Source: Ligaoa zhengdingensis
Lineage (GTDB): Bacteria > Bacillota > Clostridia > Oscillospirales > Ruminococcaceae
Length of the DNA: 64,000 bases
Assembly: GCF_014384885.1 (NCBI RefSeq)
Contig: NZ_JACRST010000002.1
Coordinates: forward strand, 139,876-203,875
Direction of reading: 5' to 3'
Shown here: piece by piece, positions 1 to 11,111 of the stretch
Position numbering within the stretch: the stretch's first letter is position 1
Layout of the letters: each line of letters opens with the position of its first letter
The notes under the pieces: generated by a model
What the model was told of the DNA's origin: nothing
What the model saw: the letters and a program-made list of their open reading frames with translations, nothing else
The model's database searches: none
Position numbers and translations under genes: made by a program

Positions 1-1
1 G

Positions 2-1294
2 CTACTGATGGTCACCCACGACCGCTATTTTCTTGACCGGGTGACCAACACCATTTTAGAGCTGCAGGGCGGCCGCCTCTACCGCTACGAGGGGGCCAAC
101 TATTCCAAGTATCTCGAGCGCAAAGCGGAACGCGAGGAGATGGCCGCCGCCAGCGAGCGCAAGCGCCAGGCGCTGCTGCGCAAGGAATTGGCCTGGATTC
201 AACGCGGGGCGCGGGCTCGCAGCACCAAACAGCAGTTCCGCGTCAACCGCTTTGCGGAACTCTCGGCGCAAAAGGTGGATTTTACAGAGGACAAAATGGA
301 GATCAGCGCGCTTTCCTCCCGGCTGGGCAAGCAGATCGTGGAAATCCGCGATGTGAGCAAGGCCTACGGGGGACGCACCCTGATCGACCATTTCTCCTAC
401 AACCTGCTGCGCGACGACCGAGTGGGCATCATCGGTCCAAACGGGTGCGGCAAATCCACCCTGCTGCGGATGATCGGCGGCCGCCTGGCGCCCGACAGCG
501 GCAGCGTGGTCCACGGAGAGACCGTTCGGATTGGATATTTCTCGCAGGAATGCGAGGAATTGGACCCCGCCCAGCGCCCGATCGATTACATCAAAAACAT
601 CTGCACCGAGGTGGAGACCCCGGAGGGAACCCTCACCGCGGCGCAGATGATGGAAAAATTTTTGTTCGACGGCAATCTTCAATATACCACCATCGGCCGA
701 CTTTCCGGCGGAGAGCGGCGCCGCCTGTTCCTGCTCGGCATCCTGATGCAGGCCCCCAATGTGCTGCTGCTGGATGAACCGACCAACGACCTGGACATCC
801 AGACGCTCACCATTTTGGAGGATTATCTCGAGCGATTTTCAGGCGCCGTGGTGGTGGTGTCGCACGACCGCTATTTCCTGGACAAGGTGGCCGGCCGCAT
901 CTTTTCCTTCGAGCCGGACGGCGACATCCTCGGCACCATGGGCGGCTACACCGACTACCTCGCGCAGCGTCCGCGGCGGGAGGCGAAAAGCGAAAAGCCC
1001 GCTTCGGATAAGCCGTCCTCAGAGACTTGGAAGCGAAAAAGCACCAAGCTCAAGTTCACCTTCAAGGAACAGCGCGAGTACGAGCAGATCGACGGCTTGA
1101 TCGCGGAACTGGAAAAACGGATTGCCGGTACCGAGCGGGAGATCGCCGCAGCCGCGAGCGACTTCGAGCGGCTGCAAGCCCTGCTGGCCCAAAAGGAGGA
1201 GCTGGAAGCGCAGTTGGCGCAGCAGATGGACCGCTGGGTCTACCTGAGCGATCTGGCACAGCGCATCGCGGAGCAGGAAAAGGGCGAGGCATGA
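2..1294 (+). CDS. ABC-F family ATP-binding protein, 5' end outside window
   Basis: The reading frame is open to the left edge (LL before the first ATG at 8), so this is the C-terminal two thirds of an ABC-F ATPase. Visible in order are the end of the first ABC domain (VTHDRYFLD), the linker with a coiled basic segment, a full second ABC domain with Walker A GPNGCGKST (about residue 143), signature LSGGERRR, Walker B LLLDEPTNDLD and switch SHDRYFLD, then a charged coiled-coil tail of about 90 residues. ABC-F proteins bind the ribosome and act in translation or antibiotic protection and have no membrane domain. The tail resembles the Uup/YdiF group, but the exact subfamily cannot be set without the N-terminus. 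Confidence 0.93.
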   Translation, partial: LLMVTHDRYFLDRVTNTILELQGGRLYRYEGANYSKYLERKAEREEMAAASERKRQALLRKELAWIQRGARARSTKQQFRVNRFAELSAQKVDFTEDKMEISALSSRLGKQIVEIRDVSKAYGGRTLIDHFSYNLLRDDRVGIIGPNGCGKSTLLRMIGGRLAPDSGSVVHGETVRIGYFSQECEELDPAQRPIDYIKNICTEVETPEGTLTAAQMMEKFLFDGNLQYTTIGRLSGGERRRLFLLGILMQAPNVLLLDEPTNDLDIQTLTILEDYLERFSGAVVVVSHDRYFLDKVAGRIFSFEPDGDILGTMGGYTDYLAQRPRREAKSEKPASDKPSSETWKRKSTKLKFTFKEQREYEQIDGLIAELEKRIAGTEREIAAAASDFERLQALLAQKEELEAQLAQQMDRWVYLSDLAQRIAEQEKGEA

Positions 1295-1299
1295 TGAAA

Positions 1300-1336
1300 C
1301 CGCCGCATCTCAGATGAGAGATGCGGCGGTTTTTTT
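1300..1336 (+). terminator. Rho-independent terminator of the ABC-F gene
   Basis: Perfect 12-bp stem (CCGCCGCATCTC, loop AGATGA, GAGATGCGGCGG) followed by seven T. It begins 6 nt after the stop codon and sits between two convergent genes. Confidence 0.93.
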
Positions 1337-1342
1337 GTCGTT

Positions 1343-2938
1343 TTATGTCCTGCTGAACTCCGCCAGCCGGAGCCCTTCGTTCTTTTCAATCGCCCAGTTG
1401 ATGTTCCAATTGTCGGTGAACAGCAACAGGAAATTGCCTCTGAAGTCCTGCACCACCTTGGTATCGGAAGTGATGCTCAACTTTTTGGGATCGATGTCCT
1501 CGTTTTCGATCCATCGGATGTACTGGTAAGACAGCCGGTCCATAATGATATCCACGTTGTATTCGTTCTTCAGGCGGTACTCCAGTACATCGAATTGCAG
1601 GGTACCCACCACGCCGACAATCACTTCCTCCATGCCCTTGCCCGGCTCCTGGAAAATCTGGATCGCGCCCTCCTGGGCGATCTGGGTCGCGCCCTTGACG
1701 AACTGCTTACGCTTGAGCGTGTCCTTCTGCCGCACCCGGGCGAAATGCTCCGGCGCAAAGGTGGGGATGCCCTCGAACTCAAACTTTTTATTCGGCACGC
1801 TGATCGTATCCCCGATTGAGAAGATGCCCGGATCGAACACGCCGATGATATCCCCGGCGTAGGCCTCGTCGATGATTTCGCGGTCCTGCGCCATGATCTG
1901 CTGCGGCTGGGACAAGCGCATGGTCTTGCCGCCCTGCACATGCAGCACCTCCATATTCTTATCAAACCGGCCCGAACAGATGCGCATGAACGCGATGCGG
2001 TCGCGGTGCGCCTTGTTCATATTCGCCTGGATTTTAAACACAAAGGCCGAAAAGTCCTTGTTGAACGGGTCGATTTCCCCCACCGAGGACTTGCGGGGCA
2101 ACGGCGGCGGGGTCATCTGCAAAAAGTTTTCGAGGAACGGCTCCACGCCGAAGTTGGTGAGCGCCGAGCCAAAAAATACCGGCGAGAGCTTGCCGTGGCG
2201 CACCTCTTCCATGTCGAAGTCATAGCTCGCTCCGTCGAGCAGCTCCACGTCGTCGGAAAGCTGCGCGCTCAGCCGCTCGCCCAGCATGTCGTGCAGGCGG
2301 GGGTCGCCCAGCTCGATCTCCTCCTTGGCCACCGCGCGCTGTCCGTTGGCCAGCTCGCCCGCCTCAAATTTGATGATCTCCCGCTTGTGCCGGTCGTACA
2401 CGCCCTTGAACTCCTTACCGCAGCCGATCGGCCAGTTGATGGGATAAGTGCGGATTCCCAGCTCGTTCTCGATCTCTTCCATCAGGTCGAACGGGTCGCG
2501 GGCCTCGCGGTCCATCTTATTGATAAAGGTGAAGATGGGGATGTCGCGCAGCAGACACACCTTGAACAGTTTGCGGGTCTGCGCCTCCACGCCCTTGGAC
2601 GCATCGATCACCATAACCGCGCTGTCCGCCGCCATCAGGGTGCGGTAGGTGTCCTCCGAGAAGTCCTGATGTCCCGGCGTGTCCAAAATATTAATGCAAA
2701 ACCCCTCGTAGTTGAACTGCATCACCGAAGAGGTGACCGAAATCCCCCTCTGCTTTTCAATTTCCATCCAGTCGGACACCGCATGGCGGGCGGTCTTTTT
2801 GCCCTTGACCGAACCTGCCAGCGCGATTGCGCCGCCGTAAAGCAGAAATTTTTCGGTCAATGTGGTTTTACCCGCATCGGGGTGCGAGATGATCGCAAAA
2901 GTCCTTCTGCGTTCGATTTCGTGATTGATTTCAGCCAA
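1343..2938 (-). CDS. prfC: Peptide chain release factor 3 (RF3)
   Basis: Translational GTPase that recycles RF1/RF2 from the ribosome after peptide release. It has the EF-G-like G domain with G1 SHPDAGKTT, G2 region RGISVTSS, G3 DTPGHQDF and G4 NKMDRE, then the RF3-specific domains to a total of about 530 residues, the usual family length. An upstream ATG at 2962 is in frame, but the best ribosome binding site (GGAGGA) is 7 nt before a TTG at 2938, which gives the normal RF3 N-terminus (AEINHEIERRRTFAIISHP). The predicted transcription start near 2972 would leave the upstream ATG almost leaderless. Convergent with the ABC-F gene. Confidence 0.95.
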   Translation of the reverse strand: MAEINHEIERRRTFAIISHPDAGKTTLTEKFLLYGGAIALAGSVKGKKTARHAVSDWMEIEKQRGISVTSSVMQFNYEGFCINILDTPGHQDFSEDTYRTLMAADSAVMVIDASKGVEAQTRKLFKVCLLRDIPIFTFINKMDREARDPFDLMEEIENELGIRTYPINWPIGCGKEFKGVYDRHKREIIKFEAGELANGQRAVAKEEIELGDPRLHDMLGERLSAQLSDDVELLDGASYDFDMEEVRHGKLSPVFFGSALTNFGVEPFLENFLQMTPPPLPRKSSVGEIDPFNKDFSAFVFKIQANMNKAHRDRIAFMRICSGRFDKNMEVLHVQGGKTMRLSQPQQIMAQDREIIDEAYAGDIIGVFDPGIFSIGDTISVPNKKFEFEGIPTFAPEHFARVRQKDTLKRKQFVKGATQIAQEGAIQIFQEPGKGMEEVIVGVVGTLQFDVLEYRLKNEYNVDIIMDRLSYQYIRWIENEDIDPKKLSITSDTKVVQDFRGNFLLLFTDNWNINWAIEKNEGLRLAEFSRT

Positions 2939-2978
2939 GCTCAATTCCTCCACCTGTAGCATTCGATTCCAAAGCTAT

Positions 2979-3007
2979 ATCATATCATTTTTGCCGCTCA
3001 GGCGCAA
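2979..3007 (-). promoter_or_regulatory. Predicted prfC promoter
   Basis: On the minus strand: -35 TTGCGC (3007-3002), 17-nt spacer, -10 TATGAT (2984-2979). It lies directly upstream of prfC. Confidence 0.6.
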
Positions 3008-3041
3008 GAAAATTCCATTGTTAAGAGGCAAATTTTTCAGT

Positions 3042-3077
3042 AAAAAACCACCGGCACGCTGGATACCGGTGGTTTTT
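3042..3077 (-). terminator. Terminator downstream of feoB 3' part
   Basis: Stem AACCACCGG/CCGGTGGTT with an 11-nt loop and T-rich tracts on both sides. On the minus strand it follows the feoB stop by about 20 nt; it may act in both directions. Confidence 0.85.
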
Positions 3078-3095
3078 ATCTCACAATCCCCCGGC

Positions 3096-3945
3096 TCAGG
3101 CAAGCCCGGTCAGCCGCGCCACATTGGCCACGACAAAACAGATGAGAATGCCAGTGACAGTGGGCACCAGGAAGGAGACTGCCGTCCATTTGAGGCTCTG
3201 CGTTTCCTTTTTTATCGTGAGGCAGGTGGTGGAGCAGGGCCAGTGCATCAGGGAAAACAGCATGGTGCACACAGCGGTCAGCCAGGTCCAGCCGTTATCC
3301 ACCAGAAGCGTCCGCAGGGACATCAGATCGAGCTCCAGGATGCTGCCGGTGGCCATGTATGCCATAATTACAATCGGCATCACGATTTCATTCGCAGGAA
3401 AGCCCAGGATAAACGCCATCAGGATCACGCCGTCCAGCCCGATCAAACGCGCAAACGGGTCGAGAAAGCCGGCACAATGCGCAAGCAGGCTCATATCCCC
3501 GACTGTGATGTTCGCCATCAGCCAGATCACCAGGCCAGCCGGGGCCGCCACAGCCACGGCGCGCCCGAGGACAAACAGCGTCCTGTCAAAGATCGACCGG
3601 ACGATCACTTTGCCGATCTGTGGGCGGCGGTAGGGCGGCAGCTCCAGCGTGAAGGAGGACGGCATCCCCTTGAGGATGGTGGCGGACAGCAGGCGGGAGA
3701 TGAGGAAGGTCATCAGCACCCCGAGCACGATGACGGCGGTGAGCAGCAGCGTGGAGAGCAGCGACTGGGCCGGCCCGCCCGCCGTCCCCACAAAAAACAT
3801 GGTGATAATTGCAATGAGCGTGGGGAAACGCCCGTTGCAGGGGACGAAATTATTGGTGATGATGGCGATCAGGCGTTCCCGCGGCGAGTCGATGATCCGC
3901 GCGCCCACAATGCCCGCGGCGTTGCATCCAAACCCCATGCACATG
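3096..3945 (-). pseudogene. feoB: feoB 3' part: C-terminal ferrous iron permease domain, severed by island insertion
   Basis: About 280 residues of native FeoB sequence, starting at the conserved MCMGFGCNAAG motif and continuing IVGARIIDSPRERLIAII, through the remaining Gate/core transmembrane segments to the end of the protein. The open frame can be extended upstream to 4052, but those 36 extra residues come from the end of sspH read in another frame and match no FeoB feature. The missing N-terminal part (G domain and first membrane segments) is at 23,763-25,067 on the same strand. There is no ribosome binding site or start for this half, so it is not expected to give a functional protein unless the island excises. 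It is not an independent nucleoside-recognition gene. Confidence 0.93.
3939..3945. repeat. Attachment-site core, left island junction (feoB 3' side)
   Basis: GCACATG, identical to 23,763-23,769. On the feoB strand it encodes the TGC of Met-Cys-Met; to its left is native feoB (ATG GGG TTT GGA), to its right is island DNA leading to the sspH stop at 3992. Confidence 0.8.
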
Positions 3946-3991
3946 CATGGGCGCCGCGCGGGATACCCCGGCGGCATCCATCGGGCCCATG

Positions 3992-6900
3992 TTACGGCAA
4001 TCTTTCCTCCATGCTGCTGATTTTGATCACCTTTGGGTCGTATTTGACCCATTTACCACCTCTGACCATGCTGCCGCAGGTCACACACTCGCCCTTTTTC
4101 AGCTTCTTCAGCCGTTCGGCCCATTCCTTTGCGCCCTGTGCATTGATATCGATATTTTTAGCGACCATTGTGACGCCGTCGTCGGGTGGGCAAAAATAGA
4201 GCTTCTGGCCGGCCTGCTGCAAGCGCTGGATTTCGTCGTCTGAAAGCTGAGGCTTCATAAACTGGGTCGCGTACCAACCGGAAAGGCCGAACTTCCTGCC
4301 CTCGGTGAGGATTTTTGCGCTCGGCGACCTATCGCTGTGACTGAGATTCTGCGCCTCGTCGAGCACCAGGATAAACGGTTTGGATTCATCGCCATTTTTG
4401 ATGCTGTAGCTCCAAATATCCCAGAGCATCAACTCGGTCAACAGGATTTGAATGTCGCGGCCGTAGCCGGTGAGCTGCATCACATAGACCATCCCCTGGG
4501 AATCGCGGATATCCTCCCACCGGAACCCCTCGTCGACGGCAAACGGGTCGATATCTGTGAAAGCCTGGATTTTACTGACGACCGTCTTTGCATAGCTCGT
4601 CCCCATCCGCTCGAGCTCCTCCACCATGAGCTGGAAGTTCATGGCCTCCCCATGCGCTTTGACTCCCGCCAGCACAGCGGAATAGACCGCGCTCTTCTGC
4701 TGGTCGCCCAGCGCATAAACGGATGAAAATATCTCAGCGAGTTTGCTCGCAATATCGACGTCGTTTTCCGGCACGAACAGCTCCGCGTCGATCTGGATTT
4801 CGTGCTTGGCAAAGGGGTTGATGGGGATTTTTTCAATCCGGATGATCCGCTGCCGGATCCGGTCGCCGAGCGCCTCCTTAAAGACCGGGTCGAGCTTGCT
4901 GTTGGTAAAACCGCCGGTGTAGTCGAACACCACCGAGGATACCCCCTGCAGCGCGGCCTCCATGAGCAGCCCTTGGATGCAGTATGTCTTGCCGCACCCG
5001 GAGTTGCCGTTGATCAGGAGATGCCGGTTGTTGAGCTCCCGGTTGCCGAACTCCCAATAATATTTCTCCTTTGTCCGTGTCTCCTCCCCCAACAGCAGCC
5101 GGACCGCGCCGAGGCCCTGTCGCTCCTCCAAAGTGGAGGCCGCATCCGGCGCGCCGGCCGGGGTCTCATCCGCAGGCGCCAAAGGGGCGGATTCCACCCC
5201 GGGCCGCTCAGTCGAGCCCTCGGGTTCGACCTCTACCTGCCCCATCTGCACGGCCCGCTGCGCCTCCACAAAGGACAGAAATGCCTGGGGCGGCCCCTCA
5301 TGGTTGATTTTATCCAATAGCTGCGCGCCGAATGCGGTGAGATGAAACCGCGCCAGCTCGCTGTTTTCCAGCAGGCCGTTTTTTCTGAAATCGGTGATGG
5401 CGAAATCGAGCACCGTCTCCCATTTGGCGTGGTTGTTGCTCGGATATTTGATCCGCTGATCCTCAACCGAAATATTGAACTCGTCTTTGAACCAGTTGAG
5501 CGAATCCCGCCTGGTGTGCTCCTGGCCATCCGCCAAAAAACGCAGGAACGGGAGATAAGCGTCGCGCGTCCTGGGGATCGTCTCGCCGCTGCCGACGGCC
5601 GCAGCGGAGTCCCCCGCCGCTGGTTCCTCGGCCTCCTCCGCCCCGGTTTCTTCCGATTCGACCTCGTTGTATTGAAAGGTGGACGAGCGCTCCTCCTGCG
5701 GGAGCAGCATCTTCTGTATCAGAAGCTGGCCGCAGGTGTGGCAGGCCATGGAATTGAGACGGATGCCTTGATCCGCCAGCTCCTGCGGCAGCGAAGAGAC
5801 GATCTCCCACTCGTCCAGCCGGTCGTCGTTCTCATCCAGCCAAAAGGCGAAGATATCGCCGGTCCAGTCGATCTCAAACCTGCCGTCCAGAATCCCGATG
5901 ATTTTATCCCGGATGATGTGATAGCCTGCGGCGGTGTTCTCCATGTTGAGCGGCGAAAAAATGATGGCGCGGTAAAGCTGGTTGAGCCAATAGCGGCGCA
6001 TCACCCCCGAATTGCGCGGGTCCCAGTTGCCGCTCATCACACGGAGCCCCTTCTCCAACTGCTCGCGCGCCTTGGCGATTTGATTCCCATTTCGATACCC
6101 CATCTTGCACTCGATCATCTTGACCTCGATGTGGAGCAGGCACTCGGGCGAGAGGTTCTCCGGCGTGTTCGGAATCTCAATCAGCATAAAATCGGGGCGC
6201 TTGTTGTCTTTGCACTTCTCCCCGTCCTCCGCAAACCAGTGCTGATAGGAGTCGAGGCTGATGAGCGAGCGGACGATGTACCGGTCGTCCGCGGCCGCCA
6301 TATTCAGCATCTGGAGCGTCAGGATGTAGGCCAAAAAGCTGTGGATTTCATAATCGTAGGGGTTGAGCGCTTTTAAGATGCGGCTGCCGTCCATCCGCTC
6401 TGAAAGCCCGTCCACGCAATAATCGGCGGCCTTTTGCAGCCGGGCGTCGTCCCAGTTGGCGAACTTCTCGGTAATCCGTTTGCGGAGCATGTGCTTGATA
6501 TCGCGCAGCAAATCTTTGCGGGCGGACACCGTGACATTGAGCTCCCCATAGCGGCCCTCGCCCGTGGTAAACCCAATGATCTTGCTGTTTTTGGTCTCCA
6601 GCATGTGGCGGTCGATCGCCTGGTCAATACAGACGACCCACTTGCAGCAGATGTGCGCTGTGTCGATGATCCGCTCCTGAATAGGGGATAGCTCCAGCGT
6701 CCGGTACGCGCGGTAGACGCGGTCGATGCTGTCTGGGTACCCGACCATGTGGGTTGCCTGCGTCTGGCTCTGCGCCGCGGCAAACTGGGACTGAGAGAGG
6801 TTGACCTTTCTCGACTTTCCGTGGGTCGCGGATATGGTGTCGGGAATCAAGGTCATGGGAAACTTCGCCTGATCCGCGGCGCCGCCCTCCTTGACGGCCG

Positions 6901-9596
6901 GGCTGAACTGAACGCCCACAGAGCTTAAAATGTTGTAGACAAAGCAGAGGTCGTGGTGTTGCAGCAGCCCTTCCAGCTCCTCCACCCCGGAATCGGCGTC
7001 GATCGACAGATAGCGAAGGAAGGTGTTCACCTTGACCGAACGCTCGTCGTCGAAATAGCTGTCCAGCCACTTGCGCAGGTAGGACGCTGAATTCTTTCTG
7101 CTGTTGAGGCAGATCAGCTTCAGATGAATGGTTGCGACAATCGCGCTGTCCTCGAGGTATTTGGCGATGGTGTGCACCGCCGCGACGATATGCTGCATGT
7201 CGGTGGGGGCGACGAACGCGATCTTCAGGCCGTCCACGCGGGCGGGAAAGGTGCGCATGTAATCCATGACGTTGCGCACGATGATGTTGGACTGCGGGGA
7301 CACATGGAGCATCGCGGAAGCGTCCTCGTCATCGGTGACGATAGAGGCCCCGAACGAATTGCCGGAGATCAGATCGGTATCCACAGCCGCATCGTAGTAG
7401 ACGCCGTAATACTCCCACATGCTCTTGCAGGTGAGGAAGCTAGCGGCCTTTTTGAAGATGGTATCCACCCCCTGGGTGATGGAGGAGAGCTGCACAAGGT
7501 TTTCCAGCTTAGCCAGCAGCCTCTGGTCCGACTGGGCGCCGGTCGCCCGCTGCGCCATCAGCTCCGCAAAGCCGTCGCGCAGGAATTGCAACTTGGCGTC
7601 GATCTTTTCGAGCAGGACGGGGTGATAGGCCGGCAGCAGCACCTCCGCCATGTCGCAGTCCCCGATGACATTCTGATTGGAGGTGATCATAAAACAGTTG
7701 AGCAGCAGCGGAATCTTTTCCCGCTGCACATCGGTAAAATCGGCGTAGTGGTCGTGGAGATACTGCATCAGGTCGCGGTATGCCGCGACCACCCGCTGGA
7801 GCTCCGCGAGCGCGTGGAAAAAGCCGCGCCTGCTCAACTGCAGCGCAAAATCCTTGAAATTCCAGCAGAGGGAATCGAATTTCGCAGCGGCATCCGAGCT
7901 TCCGAAGTACCGCTCGACCTCCCTCCGGTGCTCCTCATAGAGCACGACGTCGCGCAACTGGCTCAACTGCGCATAAAACTCCTCCTCGCTTTCGCAGGCG
8001 AGGTAATCCTGGATGTTTTCACAGGCCACCAGGGTGGGCAGGAGGACATGCTCCCCCGCGCGGTCGATCACGTTGTCCAGATAGGAAAACGCGTTGCTCC
8101 ACGCCGCATAGGGCGAGAACGCCCACTTAAAGTCGTAACTGTGGGTCTCGCCGCCCCCGCGCAGTCTCAGGGTGAGGATGACCTTGCAGGGGTCGCCCCA
8201 CTTGCCGGCCGTTTTGAGGCAAGCCACGGGAATCGCGTCGAAGTGCTCAAAGTCGAACGGATCAGGTGTGCCGAAACAGTCGTAGGAAAAGGAGAGCTCA
8301 CCCGCACCCGATGGAATGCCTGCGCCGCGGAAAAACTCCAGGATGCCGCCGAGAAATGCGCAGAGGTTGCAGTAGGCGTCGCTTTTGGAGTCCTCGGTGC
8401 AGTTGGAGAGGATGATCTTATGGATCTCGACGCGAATCTCGTCGGGACAGATCCCATATTCCGCATAAAAGTCGTTTGCGGCGAGCAGGAACATCCTGGA
8501 ATATGCCTCCATCGGTTCGCCTGTCACCAGCGGCGCTTTGGGCTTTGGGTCCGCGCCCTGAATCTTGGTTCCGATGATCCGGTCCAGAATCGCGTAGTCG
8601 ACCGCGAGCAGCCGGCTGCGGTTGAGGTCCAGGTCCTTCCCCTTCATGAAATCCAGGACGCACGTTTCAAACTCATCGTAATTGACAAACAGCCCGGTCT
8701 CCTGTGGAAAACCCGCGCCGGGATCGACCTCATTCTCCTCCGCATACTTCTGGAATTTTTGATGCAGCTTTTGTTCATACGACTGGGTGGGGATGTCGTC
8801 GGCCCGTTCGATGAACCGGATGGCATTGGCGATGATCTTTGCGGGCTTGCCGGTCTTGAGGCTCCGGACCATAGGCACCGACCGCCCATCGATCACGCTC
8901 GGGATGCCCCAAACGGTGTTCAGCGTCTCACAGATGTAGGCGATGAGCTCCTGCATCGAACCGAACGACAGGTCGTGGAGGCGGTCGATAAAATCGCTGT
9001 AGGTGAACACATCCACGTTGGCGCTGGAAAAAATGGTCTTATACAGGGTGTTGAGCGCCGCGCGGTTTTCTTCAGTATCCAGGTTGTTTTCCGCCAGGAT
9101 ATCCCCGAACCAGGCGCTATAGTCGGCCTTAAGCGCCGCGATCATCTCCTTGGTGGAGATCTCATAGATCGAATCCTCCAGGCTGCCCTTGTCGTCGGTC
9201 GCTTCGGTGCCCATCAGTACCACCAGGGCTGGGGTCGCCGCCAGATACTCCGCAGATTCGTTGCGCCATTTGGTGATCGCGCCGTCAAAATCGACATAGC
9301 TCTTGGCCTTATACGCCTCTGTGAGCGCTGTGCTGTAGCTGTCGTTCTCCCCCCTGATGCAAAAATACGAGCGCCTGCTTCCACTCTTCCCTGTTCTCCC
9401 GCTCGAACTGTTGGAACCGTTCATAGGTGAGCTTGGCTACAAAGGTATTGCCGGCGGCATATTTGAGCTGCTCGCAGACATCGCTGTAGATGACCGGATT
9501 GTCGATCCCCTCGATCCGGACGATGTTGGTTTTTGAGGGCTCCCGCTCCATCTGTTCCAAAATCCGCATCAGCAGGACTTTTGTCAACTGTTTCAC
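3992..9596 (-). CDS. sspH: SspH/DptH-like restriction ATPase, frameshifted near its N-terminus
   Basis: Last gene of the operon. The start is a GTG at 9596 that overlaps the sspG stop (GTGA), and the first 82 codons read MKQLTKVLLMRILEQMER to ALVFLHQG. A run of six G at about 9351-9356 then breaks the frame; with five G the protein continues ..HQGENDSYSTALTEAYKAK and stays open for 1,867 residues in total. The second frame alone is open from an internal ATG at 9424 (1,810 residues), but its first 29 residues are out-of-frame noise. The C-terminal 350 residues form a HerA/FtsK-type ATPase: Walker A GNSGCGKT (about residue 1528) and Walker B FILVLDEAQN (about 1745). Size, position and ATPase match the DptH/SspH family, which damages unmodified DNA with SspF and SspG. 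Whether the frameshift is real, a sequencing error or bypassed by slippage is open. Confidence 0.82.
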
Positions 9597-11098
9597 ACCA
9601 AATCATCCTCGCTTTCATAGGGGTTTTCGACGATTGAGGTCGCGTCGGACAGATCGCGCAGAAATCCGCAGTCCTTGAGCTTCTGGGCGAGCGCGCGCTT
9701 GTTCTCCTCCAGACAGGAGGTGTCCCCCGGCTTCTTCACCGACCCGCGCGCCGCCTCCCTGAGATACTGCTCCTTGCCGATGACCATGCCGAAGTGCCGG
9801 TAGAGCAGCTCCATAAACTCGTCGAGGGTGATCATCTTTTTGGGAGGGATCAGCGAGAGCACCAGAAACTTGATGATGTCCTCGGACAGGGAGAAGCGCA
9901 TCCCCGCGCCGGTATTGGGAATCACAACGCCGATCGCCTTACCCATCTTCCGGAACAGGCGGTAGGAATCCTCCGCGGCGCCCTTGATGGCCTTTCGCTC
10001 GTCCTGCTCCTCCAGTTGATCGCGCAACTCGGCGTATCCGCGGTAGAGGTAACTGCTGATGACCTCTTCATTGTGTTTGAAGGCGGCAATCGCCGTCTTT
10101 CTCATCTCGCTGTTGTCCATTCCCTTGTAGTTGATGTCGAGCACCCAGCAGTTGCTCTCGCGCCCGATGGCGGCCGCGAGATACATCATCCTCAGCATTT
10201 GCAGGAGGATGCCGTCTGCAAGAATCTCCATCTTCTCGAACGGATGGGACTTGCTGTTGAGAAAGTTGCGGAGCTCGGACAGGGTATCGCGGTTGCGCTG
10301 CGAAAAGGCGCGGGGAATCGCACCCAGGTCCTTGGAGGTCTCCTTCTTTTCTTCGGCCGGAACCATCATATAATTGTCCCAAGTCCCCTGCACAAAGTTG
10401 CACAGGTGGGAAAACTGCGGAAAACTGTCGATCATCTGGGTCAGCCGCGCTTCGATGACCGCCTGATAGGCCGGAAACTCGTTGATGGCATTGAGCAGAT
10501 GGAGGTAATAGACCTCCCCGCCGCGGCACATGTAGGTGTAACGGTGGTAGTCGAACGCACCGTCCACCTTGGCGTCCCCCACGCTGAAGGTGAGGCCCTG
10601 GCGGACGCGCTTCACGCCCATGCCCTCGGGGAGGATGGCCTCGCGGCAGATGGGGAGCAGGTTCTGGTCGAACCAGGAGCGGTTTTGATTGACCGCGCTG
10701 AACCCGCTGAGGAGGTTTTGAATGATCGTGATGTTATTCCGTCTGGCCATGGCGTTCGCACCCAGCACATTCTGTTCCAGCGCCGAGATGCATTCCCGGT
10801 ACGCCTGCTTATCCACCTCCGCCTTGCCCTCCAGCTTGCTTTTTGGCAGGAATACAAACCGCTTGAGCCCGATCCTTGTCTCAGGGAAAAAAGTGAGGTT
10901 GTAGGCCTCCACCCGGCGATCGACCGGGAACATACCGGAGAAGGGCTTGCCGGTGAGCGCGTCCTCCTTGCGGGCGATTGCCACCTGCAAAAATTCGATC
11001 AGATACTCGTATTTGGTCTGGGCCGCCTTGATCCGGTGCCCAAACAGCTTGCTCTGCAAGGAGTTCACATTTTTGTATGTCCTGGGGTACAGCTCCAT
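9593..11098 (-). CDS. sspG: SspG/DptG-like phosphorothioation-dependent restriction protein
   Basis: A 501-residue protein with no familiar enzyme motif. It is assigned by place (between an SspF-like ATPase and an SspH-like HerA ATPase), by size (DptG proteins are usually about 400-500 residues) and by 13-nt spacing after sspF and 4-nt overlap with sspH, which imply co-translation. Predicted soluble, mostly helical and with a central region rich in Met and aromatic residues. Established for the family: the F, G and H proteins act together on DNA that lacks phosphorothioate. What G does by itself is not evident from the sequence. Confidence 0.7.
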   Translation of the reverse strand: MELYPRTYKNVNSLQSKLFGHRIKAAQTKYEYLIEFLQVAIARKEDALTGKPFSGMFPVDRRVEAYNLTFFPETRIGLKRFVFLPKSKLEGKAEVDKQAYRECISALEQNVLGANAMARRNNITIIQNLLSGFSAVNQNRSWFDQNLLPICREAILPEGMGVKRVRQGLTFSVGDAKVDGAFDYHRYTYMCRGGEVYYLHLLNAINEFPAYQAVIEARLTQMIDSFPQFSHLCNFVQGTWDNYMMVPAEEKKETSKDLGAIPRAFSQRNRDTLSELRNFLNSKSHPFEKMEILADGILLQMLRMMYLAAAIGRESNCWVLDINYKGMDNSEMRKTAIAAFKHNEEVISSYLYRGYAELRDQLEEQDERKAIKGAAEDSYRLFRKMGKAIGVVIPNTGAGMRFSLSEDIIKFLVLSLIPPKKMITLDEFMELLYRHFGMVIGKEQYLREAARGSVKKPGDTSCLEENKRALAQKLKDCGFLRDLSDATSIVENPYESEDDLV

Positions 11099-11111
11099 GA
11101 TGTCGTCCCTC

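Noticed and set aside
3946..4052. N-terminal extension of the 3' feoB fragment as an independent gene
   Set aside because: The 36 extra residues overlap the end of sspH, have no start signal and do not resemble FeoB or nucleoside-recognition proteins.
7124..9430. 768-codon open frame on the plus strand
   Set aside because: Antisense to sspH; no ribosome binding site, low-complexity His/Gly/Leu/Arg-rich composition typical of shadow frames in GC-rich DNA.
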